Assembly (NCBI GenBank): GCA_016872775.1
Contig: VGZA01000003.1
Span: forward strand, 1 to 64,000
Origin: Planctomycetota bacterium
Lineage (GTDB): Bacteria; Planctomycetota; Planctomycetia; Pirellulales; Pirellulaceae
Direction of reading: 5' to 3'
Length of the DNA stretch: 64,000 nucleotides
Shown one piece after another: positions 42,971 to 51,281 of the stretch. The number at the start of each line of letters is the position of its first letter. Positions within the stretch are counted from its first letter, which is position 1. The position numbers were made by a program, and so were the translations under genes. The notes beneath the pieces were generated by a model. That model was not told the DNA's origin. It worked only from the letters and a program-made list of their open reading frames with translations, and made no database searches.

Positions 42971-43690
42971 ATGACACTGCCGCTGCCCAGGATCAACAGC
43001 ATCCGCGACTTTTACGCGTTTGAGCAGCACGTCCGCACCTGCCGGGGTCAACGGGGATTGCCGGTGGCGCCGGAATGGTACGACGTTCCCGTCTTCTATT
43101 TTTCCAATACCGCATCGCTGCGCAGCGACGGCGACGCCGTCTGGGCTCCGTGGGGCAGCCAGGCGCTCGACTATGAACTGGAACTCGCCTGCGTCATCGG
43201 AACGGCTGCAAGCAACCTGCCGCCGGACGACTCGGCGATGCAATGCGTCGCCGGCTTCACGATCTTCAACGACTGGTCGGCCCGCGACCTGCAGAAAGTT
43301 GAAATGGCGGTGGGGTTGGGACCGAGCAAGAGCAAGGACTTCGCGAATTCACTCGGACCGGCCCTGGTGCCGCTGGAGGAACTTCGCGATTGCTACCGCG
43401 ACGGCCGCATCGGGCTGGAAATGTCGGCCACGGTGAATGGTCGTGAACTCTCCCGCGGCAATGCCGGGTCGATCTATTGGAGCTGGCCGCAGATTCTCGC
43501 CCACGCCAGCCGCGATACCATGTTGTTACCGGGCGATGTGATCGGATCCGGCACGGTCGGCGGTGGCTGTATCCTGGAACTAACGCCGGAACGGGTCGGC
43601 GGTTGGCTGCGGCCCGGCGATGTGGTGACACTCGCGATCGAACGCCTGGGAACCCTTACGAATCATATCGTTCAGCGTCCCGTTCGCTGA
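42971..43690 (+). CDS. Fumarylacetoacetate hydrolase family protein
   Basis: A 239-residue FAH-fold protein. Motifs: LDYELELACVIG (metal-binding Glu pair), FTIFNDWSARDLQKVEMAVG, KSKDFANSLGPALVP and PGDVIGSGTVGGGCILEL. In this setting it most likely cleaves fumarylacetoacetate to fumarate and acetoacetate, the last step of the homogentisate pathway. The family also holds other C-C hydrolases and decarboxylases, so the exact substrate is inferred from context. The start codon follows the HPPD stop with no gap. Confidence 0.85.
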   Translation: MTLPLPRINSIRDFYAFEQHVRTCRGQRGLPVAPEWYDVPVFYFSNTASLRSDGDAVWAPWGSQALDYELELACVIGTAASNLPPDDSAMQCVAGFTIFNDWSARDLQKVEMAVGLGPSKSKDFANSLGPALVPLEELRDCYRDGRIGLEMSATVNGRELSRGNAGSIYWSWPQILAHASRDTMLLPGDVIGSGTVGGGCILELTPERVGGWLRPGDVVTLAIERLGTLTNHIVQRPVR

Positions 43691-43708
43691 CGGATCGAGG
43701 AATCTGCC

Positions 43709-44884
43709 ATGCCACGTTACCTTCAGCTCGGCTCAGTTCCAGCCAAACGGCATGTCCGGCATGCGTCGACCGGCGCCGGTCACAAGGGCGAGGGGATCTA
43801 CTACGAAGAAGTAGTGACGACCCAGGGATTCGATCGGGCCTACAGCATCCTCTACCATTTGCGGCCGCCGACGCGCGTGCTGCGCGTGGAGCCGGCAGGC
43901 CGAAGTGAACTGCTCGGCCAGCCCAACCCCCTGCTGCGACATTACCACCTCAAGACCGGAACAATGCAGCGCGAGGGCGACGTGATTCTCGGCCGTGTGC
44001 CGTTATTCTGGAACGCCGATGTCACGATTTCGCGCTGCCGTCCCGCTTTGCCCCAGCCCGAACTTTATCGCAATGCGCTGTCCGACGAGGTCCTGTTCGT
44101 GCATCATGGCCGCGGTCGGTTGCTGACGCACTACGGTGCGCTGCCGTTCCGGGATCGTGACTACGTGGTAATCCCCAAGTGCACGACCTACCGCGTGGAT
44201 TTTGACGAGGCGGCCGACGCGCCGGATCTGCTGATCATCGAATCGCCCGGAGCGATCCGTTTCCCGTCGCGGTACCTCAATCCCGACGGCCAGTTCCGAC
44301 TCGGTGCTCCGTTCGCGGAAAGGGACCTGCGCGGACCCGCGGAACTGATTTCACTTGACCAGGAGATCGAATGCCCGATCCTGATCAAGAACGGTCCGCA
44401 ACTGGTCCGCTACGTGATGGCCCACCATCCATTCGATCTGGTTGGCTGGGACGGCATGGTCTACCCATTCGCGTTCAACGCCGACGATTTTGAGCCGATC
44501 ACGGGCACGATCCACCAGCCGCCACCGATCCATCAGACTTTCTCCGCGCCGGGTTTCGTCATCTGCACCTTCGCGCCTCGAGCGCTCGACACCCATCCGG
44601 ACGCGATCAAGGTTCCTTACGCGCACAGCAACGTCGAATCGGACGAAGTGTTGTACTACGTCCAGGGCCGGTTTGGCAGTCGCCGAGGCGTCGAAGAAGC
44701 CTCGTTGACATTGCACCCTCACGGGATTCCCCACGGTCCCCATCCTGGTACGATTGTCGCCAGTCAAAAAATGGCGCGCACCGATGAGCTGGCGGTGATG
44801 ATCGACACTTTCCGTCCGCTGGCTCCGACGATGCAGGCGGCCGCGTTTGATGACCCGCAATACCCTTTGAGTTGGCTGGATTGA
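43709..44884 (+). CDS. hmgA: Homogentisate 1,2-dioxygenase
   Basis: A 391-residue cupin-fold iron dioxygenase that opens the ring of homogentisate to maleylacetoacetate. It starts like the family (GSVPAKRHVRHAS), has DEVLFVHHGRGRLLTHYGAL, and carries the iron ligand segments YAHSNVESDEVLYYVQG (His, Glu) and LHPHGIPHGPHPG (His). It is the shorter bacterial form. It lies between the FAH-family gene (18 bases) and the flavin reductase gene (4 bases), so one transcript is likely. Confidence 0.93.
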   Translation: MPRYLQLGSVPAKRHVRHASTGAGHKGEGIYYEEVVTTQGFDRAYSILYHLRPPTRVLRVEPAGRSELLGQPNPLLRHYHLKTGTMQREGDVILGRVPLFWNADVTISRCRPALPQPELYRNALSDEVLFVHHGRGRLLTHYGALPFRDRDYVVIPKCTTYRVDFDEAADAPDLLIIESPGAIRFPSRYLNPDGQFRLGAPFAERDLRGPAELISLDQEIECPILIKNGPQLVRYVMAHHPFDLVGWDGMVYPFAFNADDFEPITGTIHQPPPIHQTFSAPGFVICTFAPRALDTHPDAIKVPYAHSNVESDEVLYYVQGRFGSRRGVEEASLTLHPHGIPHGPHPGTIVASQKMARTDELAVMIDTFRPLAPTMQAAAFDDPQYPLSWLD

Positions 44885-44888
44885 ACGG

Positions 44889-45494
44889 ATGCAAATCGAG
44901 ATCGGCAAGGCGAGCGTACTCGACGTCTACCAGTTTGTGACTGGCCTGGTGACACCGCGCCCCATCGCCTGGGTGACCACCAGGTCCGCGCAGGGCGCGA
45001 TTAATCTGGCTCCGTTCAGTTTCTACAATGCGTTCGGCGCCAATCCTCCGGTGGTAGTCTTCTCGCCGACGCTGCGGCGGGACGGCACCAAGAAGGACAC
45101 GCTGCGCAACATCGAGCGTGACGGCGAGTTCGTGATTAACGCATCGGTCGAGCGATACCTTGAGGCGATCAACCTGTCATCACGGGAGTTGCCGCCCGAG
45201 GAGAGCGAATTGGAACTTGTCGGATTATCGGCGGAATCGTCGATGCTTGTGGCGCCGCCGCGTGTCGCCGGAACGCCATTCGCCTTCGAATGCCGCTTAC
45301 GCCAGTTGTTGCCGATCGGCGATGGCCCGATCTCCGCCAATCTGGTAATCGGCGACGTGGTGTCGATCTACGTCGACGAGTCGATCCTGGATGACAAACG
45401 TCGCCCCGACCCACGCAAAGTCCAGGCCGTCGCGAGACTCGGCGGCGAATACTGGTGTCGCACCAGCGACCTGTTTCAACTGCCACGCCCTTGA
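44889..45494 (+). CDS. Flavin reductase-like FMN-binding protein
   Basis: A 201-residue split-barrel flavoprotein: VTPRPIAWVTTRSAQGAINL, APFSFYNAFGANPPVVVFSP, KDTLRNIERDGEFVINASVE and a beta-rich C-terminus ending GGEYWCRTSDLFQL. Members bind FMN and either reduce flavin for a partner oxygenase or have unknown roles. Similar genes are often found beside homogentisate genes, but no flavin-dependent oxygenase is present here. It ends the tyrosine-catabolism run and converges with the thioredoxin lipoprotein gene. Confidence 0.8.
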   Translation: MQIEIGKASVLDVYQFVTGLVTPRPIAWVTTRSAQGAINLAPFSFYNAFGANPPVVVFSPTLRRDGTKKDTLRNIERDGEFVINASVERYLEAINLSSRELPPEESELELVGLSAESSMLVAPPRVAGTPFAFECRLRQLLPIGDGPISANLVIGDVVSIYVDESILDDKRRPDPRKVQAVARLGGEYWCRTSDLFQLPRP

Positions 45495-45544
45495 ACGCAC
45501 AACGAATGCAGGACGAGCAGACGACGAGCGCCGACGAGCACACA

Positions 45545-45577
45545 ACAAGCGCACGACAAGCGCACGACAAGCGCACG
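45545..45577. repeat. 11-base tandem repeat between convergent genes
   Basis: Three perfect copies of ACAAGCGCACG lie in the 92-base gap between the flavin reductase gene and the convergent thioredoxin lipoprotein gene. The unit is also close to the preceding CACACAACAAGC and looks like slippage-derived sequence. No hairpin terminator is obvious. Confidence 0.85.
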
Positions 45578-45586
45578 ACAGCGGGC

Positions 45587-48500
45587 TCATTTCGCCGGTT
45601 CAACCGGGCGGACGGAATCGGGTCGGGTGCCGCCGGTGCCACCAGGGCCTTCGAGCAGTTTTTCGAGTTTCGGAATCAGCGACTCGCAGTTGTGGGAGAC
45701 GGCGGCAATCTTGCCTTCCCGGTCGACGAGTAACATCGTGGGGATCGCTCGGACGCCGAAGCTGCTGGCGATTGCCTGCGTTTCGTCTCCCATCAACGTT
45801 TCCCAGGGCACGGGGTTCTTGTCGAGGAACTCCAGCACCGCTTCGGGATCCTTGTCGAGATTCACGCCCACGATCTCCAGTCCCTTATCGTGCAGATTAT
45901 CGTACAGCGCCTTGACGTGCGGCATTTCGCGGATGCACGGGCCACACCAGGTCGCCCAGAAATCGACAATCACGACCCGCCCCTGATATTTCTTCCAGTC
46001 CAACTCGGAGCCGGCCACCGTCCGGCCCGACAGTTCGACAGGTTTGCCGACCAGCTCGGAGCTCTTTTCCGACTTCGCCAGTTGTTTTCCGTAGCGTGCC
46101 AGCTCCTTGCTGCTGGATCGGGCGAACAGTCCTCCGAATTCGGCGAACAACTTCTCCCGCGCGTCGTCGTCCTCGATGCGGTTAATGACGCGTACGGTAT
46201 TGGACGCCAGTCGCAGGTGTCGAGCGTTCAATGGTTCTTTGGCGAGGTACTCTTTGAGTTCCGCGAGCAATGCCGGAACGCTATCGACAGGAGCCTGTTC
46301 GGCATCGACGGTGCGGCGTTCCCATTGCAGGAAGCGAACTTCCCGGGCAATTTTGGCGTGGGGATCGTCCTGAAGCTGATCGACGAATTCGGCCAGAGAT
46401 TTTTCCGCCTCGGTGTCGCCGCCGCAGGCCATGCGGTGCAACGTTTCCAGCCTTGCGATCGTCGCAAGGACCCGCGTCTTATCTTCGGGCTGTGCGGCGA
46501 GCAGGCGGTCGGCCGCTTCGACCAGAGCCGCGTCGAATCCCTTGCGCACCTGGATCGATTTCGGCTTTTCCCGCATGGCCAGAATAAACTCTCGTAACTC
46601 GTCCGGCGTCAAATCGGCGCGGGGTGCGTACGGATTTTCATCGGCGACCGTCGCGGGCGCGGGGACCGGTTCGTCGAGTGGTTCCGAGGCCGGCTCGCCC
46701 GGCGCCGGCGCAGCTACCGGGCGGGGTTTGACGGTTCGCGATCGGCTTGAAAATCGGGGGACGACCGAAGAACGCACGCCATTCGTCCCGGCGCCATTCG
46801 TCCCGGCGCCATTCGTCCCGGCGCCATTCGTCCCGGCGTCATTCGTCCCGGCGTCACCATCCTTTTCTTTTTCCGCGGCGCGCCCTTTGTTGGGGCCCGC
46901 GTCGTCGCCGTCCGTTGTTTCCGGCGAGATACCCAGCAACGGCAACGTGGCATCAATGATGCGCTGACCAATGACATTCATCGCCACCAGCTTGCCTTCT
47001 CGATCAATCAGCGCTCCATACGGGACGACCTCGACGCCAAACTGACGAGCCAATACGAAATCCATGCCGGCCGATTCGCCTTGCGAACTGACCAGCGTAA
47101 CAAACGGAAGCGTGTTAAGTTTGAGGAACTCGTCCGTGATCCGCCGATTGTCGTCGACGTTGACGCTGACAACCTCGAAGCCTTTGTCCTTGTATTTTTC
47201 GTAGAACTCCATCAAGCCGGCCAGGTCGTTGACGCTGATTTCATTGGCGCCCGACCAGAAATAGACCAGCACGACTTTGTCGGCGTATTTTTCCCACTTC
47301 AGCGCTCGATCGTCATGGGCGGTTCCGGCGATCTTAACGGTTGTCCCCATCAATTTCGCGCGCGTACGGGCTTTTTCCAGCATCTCCTCCAGACGTTCCT
47401 TGGTCTGCCGGTCGGTCGCCTGTGAGAAAGTCCGTTCCAGCATCTTGAGCAGCAGCTCGGCGTCGGCGAAGCGGTCCATCGCCTCGAGGCCGTACACTCC
47501 TTGCGCCACCATGCTGAGCATGATAATGGTCTGGCGGCGCGCCGCCATTTCCTGAGCTGCGTCGATAACCGCCTGCACCGATTCGTCATCGCGGGACTTG
47601 AGCAGTGTCTCCATCTTTTCCGGGAATTTCAGCTCCATGGTCACCGCCATGTCGAGCAGTGCTTTGGCCTGTCCGGAGATGGCCGAAACCGGGTGGGAAT
47701 CGAACGTCTTTCCGGTCAAAGTGGCGGCCTGGCTGAACAACTCGGTGTGCTTGCCTTTTTCCAATGCCATGATCGACGCCATCGCCACCTCGAAATCTTC
47801 CGGAGTGAGTGGCTCGAATGCCAGCATCATCTCCAGCGTGCCTGTCAGGGTGCGAGCCAAGCCTTCCGAACCTTTGGCGACCGGTTCGAGCAGCATTTGG
47901 CAGATCATCATCGAAGAGAGATGACGCAGCCTCGGAGATTCACTTTCCTCAAGCTCTTGACATAGCGAGAAAAGTCGTTCGACGACGTCGCCAAATTCGT
48001 TCTGCCCGGCGATTCGCAGGACTTCAAAAATATGGTAGGCCGCCCGATATTTCTGATCGTCGTTGGCATCCTCGCGCCGGAAAACCTGTTCCGCCAGCAT
48101 CATACGCGAGGTGAAGATCGTACCGAACCGCTCCATGTACTCTTCACGCGATCGCGCATTTATCTTCACCGACCGCAATTCGTCCAGCACCGCCAGCAGT
48201 TCATCGGGCGTGCCGTCGGGCAGATTGCGGGGTGTGATCCGCTGCGCGATCGCTTTGGCGTTGAACTTGCCGCGCGGGCCGGCTGCCGAACCGGAGGACT
48301 TCTTGGTTCCTGCTTGATTGGCGGACGGTGCTGCCTTGCCGCCGGACGGATTACCCGCGGTGGCACCCGATCCCTTGGGATCAGTTGCCGGACGTCGCGC
48401 CGTCCCGCTGCGATCGGCCGCCGCGGTACCTTGGCGACTTGCCGTCGAGCCCGAGTCGGCCGGATTGTCGTTGTTGTTGTCCGCGCTGTTCGCCGCGTCG

Positions 48501-48775
48501 CTGCCGCGCCCCGACCTCGAGCCAGCGCTGCCTTTTCCTAAATCGGCGGGAGCGCGAGGCAAGACCGAACCGGAATTCGAGCGAGTTCCGGCCCCGGCGG
48601 CTTCGTCGTCATCCACGGCCTGGTACTTGGAACTCGACGCCGTAATCGGCGCATCCGGACTGCCGCCGCAGCCCAACAGCAACAGGCAGACGGCCAGCGT
48701 CGAACCAATTGACATCCCTCCGAACCCCACCCGACTAGTCCCAAGGGCGACCCGGCCGTTCAGAATAGCACGCAT
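45587..48775 (-). CDS. Lipoprotein with two thioredoxin-like (TlpA) domains
   Basis: A 1,062-residue lipoprotein (lipobox LLLLGC) with a low-complexity Ser/Gly/Ala linker, a long helical region (about 190-480), then a thioredoxin-like domain (VVLVYFWSGANEISV, VPYGALIDREGKLVAM) that lacks the CxxC, a (Gly-Thr-Asn-Ala)-repeat linker, another helical region, and a C-terminal TlpA domain with intact WCGPC and cis-Pro (VRAIPTMLLVDREGK). The C-terminal domain is probably an active periplasmic thiol reductase; the first is degenerate and may bind partners. Start 48775 is chosen with AGGA upstream; 48841 and 48715 are alternatives. Confidence 0.85.
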   Translation of the reverse strand: MRAILNGRVALGTSRVGFGGMSIGSTLAVCLLLLGCGGSPDAPITASSSKYQAVDDDEAAGAGTRSNSGSVLPRAPADLGKGSAGSRSGRGSDAANSADNNNDNPADSGSTASRQGTAAADRSGTARRPATDPKGSGATAGNPSGGKAAPSANQAGTKKSSGSAAGPRGKFNAKAIAQRITPRNLPDGTPDELLAVLDELRSVKINARSREEYMERFGTIFTSRMMLAEQVFRREDANDDQKYRAAYHIFEVLRIAGQNEFGDVVERLFSLCQELEESESPRLRHLSSMMICQMLLEPVAKGSEGLARTLTGTLEMMLAFEPLTPEDFEVAMASIMALEKGKHTELFSQAATLTGKTFDSHPVSAISGQAKALLDMAVTMELKFPEKMETLLKSRDDESVQAVIDAAQEMAARRQTIIMLSMVAQGVYGLEAMDRFADAELLLKMLERTFSQATDRQTKERLEEMLEKARTRAKLMGTTVKIAGTAHDDRALKWEKYADKVVLVYFWSGANEISVNDLAGLMEFYEKYKDKGFEVVSVNVDDNRRITDEFLKLNTLPFVTLVSSQGESAGMDFVLARQFGVEVVPYGALIDREGKLVAMNVIGQRIIDATLPLLGISPETTDGDDAGPNKGRAAEKEKDGDAGTNDAGTNGAGTNGAGTNGAGTNGVRSSVVPRFSSRSRTVKPRPVAAPAPGEPASEPLDEPVPAPATVADENPYAPRADLTPDELREFILAMREKPKSIQVRKGFDAALVEAADRLLAAQPEDKTRVLATIARLETLHRMACGGDTEAEKSLAEFVDQLQDDPHAKIAREVRFLQWERRTVDAEQAPVDSVPALLAELKEYLAKEPLNARHLRLASNTVRVINRIEDDDAREKLFAEFGGLFARSSSKELARYGKQLAKSEKSSELVGKPVELSGRTVAGSELDWKKYQGRVVIVDFWATWCGPCIREMPHVKALYDNLHDKGLEIVGVNLDKDPEAVLEFLDKNPVPWETLMGDETQAIASSFGVRAIPTMLLVDREGKIAAVSHNCESLIPKLEKLLEGPGGTGGTRPDSVRPVEPAK
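46781..46855. repeat. 15-base tandem repeat coding (AGTN) linker
   Basis: Five copies of a 15-base unit (ATTCGTCCCGGCGCC on the + strand, the last two with T for C near the end) encode a repeated Ala-Gly-Thr-Asn-Gly type linker in the thioredoxin lipoprotein. The unit is a multiple of three, so copy changes keep the frame. Confidence 0.9.
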
Positions 48776-48879
48776 TTCGTCACACTTTTCCTGATAACCG
48801 TTGAAGAGAACCACTGTTACAAAACCGCGGACGCGATCCACCTATTGTAGGCGGAAGGGGCTCGCCCGACACCCTCAAA

Positions 48880-51180
48880 CTACGATCGTTTTGGCCATTT
48901 CAAATGCCGGTGCAGAAATTCGTAGGTACCGACACCGTTGATCGTATGCGGCCCGTCAAATACCTCCATTTCCACCCGGTCCCTAATCTTCAGTCGATGG
49001 CTGTACAGGAATTGAACCTTGGCGAATTCGAACGCCACCCATTCATCGGTCGAGACCCCATCGGTATGCCCTCGTTCGACCATGAACGGTCGGGGACAGA
49101 TCAGAGCGGCCATCTCCGCATAGTTGAAGGTGCTTCCCAGATCAAACTCGAAAATCTCGTACTCGCCGGTCCAGACGTAACTGAACGGCAAGCGGTTGGA
49201 CGCGTTCTTGACGACCCATTCGTTGAAATCGGCGGAGCAGATCGACAGGCAATAATCAGTAACCAAAGGCGGGATCCGCATCGCGCTCTTTCCCCCGTAC
49301 GATAGTCCGTAGAAGGCTATACGTTCTGGGTCGACGAACGGTTGGGACTTCAGCCAGTTCACGATCTGCTGGTGTTGCGGAACGATCACGGAAAACAAGG
49401 TTTTTCCCAGGGGATTCGCCTTTCTCTGCAGCGTCCGGAAGTCGTCGCGGAATATGTAGAGATTCTGGGGAGCGAAGGTGATGAACCCTCGTTCGGCCAG
49501 TTTGGCGGCGAAATCATGGTAGGCCGGATTGTCGCCCTCGATGACGTCGCGCGGCCGGCCCTCGAGCCCATGCTGGCAGACCACCACCGGCCGCTTTTCG
49601 CCCGGCTTCAGATCGTTGGGAAGCAGCAGGACCCCATAGGCGATCACGTCCGGAAACACGTCCAGCGTCAGCTCGTATCCTGTCCATTTGTCGTTTTCGT
49701 ACGCTTTTCGGGAATGGGCGTTGAATGGCAGCAGGGGGCGATCGAAATGCCCGATCACTTCCTTGCGGAAAATCTCACGATATTCCTCGACCGACTGCTG
49801 GTATGCTTCCAGACTGCCGTAATTCAGCTTCTTCATGAATTCCTGGCGCACGTAAGGACTTTCCGCGAGCACCTGCTGGTTGAAGCGGTCGAGTTCCTGG
49901 AATTGGCGTGCGTGGCGCTGGGCGGGATCGATCGGCCTGGCGGCCGGACGGAGGGGGGATCGCGCGGTTTTCGCGGCCGATTCGCTGTCGCTGGCCGATT
50001 CGGCTTTCTGGAGCAGTTCTGCGACTTTCGCCGATGACGGGCTCGGCCGCAACTTTTCCGCTCCGGGAGCCACCAGCTTCAAGTAGCGCTGCCATTCCGC
50101 CTGGGAATCGTCCGCCGCCACGGGCAACAGGCGGGCCGGCGCTCCACCTTCGCTCGGCAGTGTCACCGACGGCCCGCCACTTTGGGAGATCCGCACAGCG
50201 CGAGGGAAGACCATCGCCGCCAGTTCGGCATCTCCGAATCGCTCCAGCAATCCAAACAGATTGCGGTCAATCGGTTCCTGCCAGACGTTCTGTCGCGAGC
50301 CAAAAAAACCATGCACCGCACAGGCGTCGATCCGTGGGTCGAGCGCGGCGGAGTACAGGGCAATCATGCCACCTTCGCCGTACCCGATCACGCCGATATC
50401 CGGATCGGCGTTTGCCGCATCCTGGACAAACCAATCGACACCGGCCAGAACCTTCTGTACTTCGTAGCCGACGAGATGCCGGCCCACTTCGAACGCGCTA
50501 CGGTAAAGGTACTCCCGATCCGTAAGTCTTGCTCCGCCGCTTCGACCGCGAGGCGCTCGTGGCTTCATTTCCCGGCCGATCAACGTCGGCACCAGGACAC
50601 GGCATCCGATCTCCGCCAAGGCACGCGCGAATGCCGGCCCTTTGCCTCCCGGCAATCCGGCCATCGATTCGGGGGACTGATCGGCGTCGGGGATCGCCAC
50701 AATACTGGCGCGAATCGCGCCGGATTTCGGCAACAGCAGCAAGCCCTCCGCGGTGACATCTCCGAAGGCGTGCCAGCGAACCGCCAGGACCTGAATCGCA
50801 TCGGACTCCGCCACCGTGGCAGGCTGCGTCGTCGTTGCGACAAATTCGACCTCAACCTGCGGCGGGCGCGCATCGCGGACTCCCAGGATTCTCGCCAGCC
50901 GAGCGCGGTTCGACTCCAGCGCGCGAACATAGGCGTCCGCCGACGCAAAATCGCGCTGCCAGAATTTTTCGCGTCCGGCGATCGATGCGTCCAGTTCGCC
51001 AAGCAGGAAACGGTCGACGCCGGCGACGAGCGATCGGGCGATATCGCCTTCCATCGTCAGCGGACGAGTGCCCTGAAGTTGCGGATCCGCCGCGGAACAA
51101 AACTGCGTCACGGCGCCGACACCGGCTGCCACGACGATTGAACAGATTCCGGGGACCATTCTCCATCGCGGTCGATGCAT
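48880..51180 (-). CDS. Exported double alpha/beta-hydrolase protein
   Basis: A 766-residue exported protein (signal peptide with GICSIVVAAGVGAVTQFCSA). It has two alpha/beta-hydrolase halves. The first contains VIGYGEGGMIALYSAALDPR: the nucleophile elbow has Glu where Ser is normal. The second contains RIAFYGLSYGGKSAMRIPPL, with a standard Ser elbow, the acid/His region (ICPRPFMVERGHTDGV, FDGPHTINGVGTYEFLHRHL) and a PVVVCQHGLEG oxyanion-type segment, similar to acetyl xylan esterase-like hydrolases. Thus one active and one degenerate domain. GAGGAG lies 8 bases before the chosen ATG. It may deacylate polysaccharides (family inference); the neighbour is a glycoside-hydrolase-like protein. Confidence 0.75.
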   Translation of the reverse strand: MHRPRWRMVPGICSIVVAAGVGAVTQFCSAADPQLQGTRPLTMEGDIARSLVAGVDRFLLGELDASIAGREKFWQRDFASADAYVRALESNRARLARILGVRDARPPQVEVEFVATTTQPATVAESDAIQVLAVRWHAFGDVTAEGLLLLPKSGAIRASIVAIPDADQSPESMAGLPGGKGPAFARALAEIGCRVLVPTLIGREMKPRAPRGRSGGARLTDREYLYRSAFEVGRHLVGYEVQKVLAGVDWFVQDAANADPDIGVIGYGEGGMIALYSAALDPRIDACAVHGFFGSRQNVWQEPIDRNLFGLLERFGDAELAAMVFPRAVRISQSGGPSVTLPSEGGAPARLLPVAADDSQAEWQRYLKLVAPGAEKLRPSPSSAKVAELLQKAESASDSESAAKTARSPLRPAARPIDPAQRHARQFQELDRFNQQVLAESPYVRQEFMKKLNYGSLEAYQQSVEEYREIFRKEVIGHFDRPLLPFNAHSRKAYENDKWTGYELTLDVFPDVIAYGVLLLPNDLKPGEKRPVVVCQHGLEGRPRDVIEGDNPAYHDFAAKLAERGFITFAPQNLYIFRDDFRTLQRKANPLGKTLFSVIVPQHQQIVNWLKSQPFVDPERIAFYGLSYGGKSAMRIPPLVTDYCLSICSADFNEWVVKNASNRLPFSYVWTGEYEIFEFDLGSTFNYAEMAALICPRPFMVERGHTDGVSTDEWVAFEFAKVQFLYSHRLKIRDRVEMEVFDGPHTINGVGTYEFLHRHLKWPKRS

Positions 51181-51281
51181 GAATTGCTCCTCATCAATAC
51201 TTGGAATTCGACTCAAGAAGGCACCCTATCTTAAGGGAACTTAGGAGTCAGAGCAGCCCAGGGCACCGGGGCGCACCGGGA

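Noticed and set aside
46747-46959. A 70-codon + strand ORF with repeated SSRRH units
   Set aside because: It is only the antisense reading of the 15-base repeat inside the thioredoxin lipoprotein gene.
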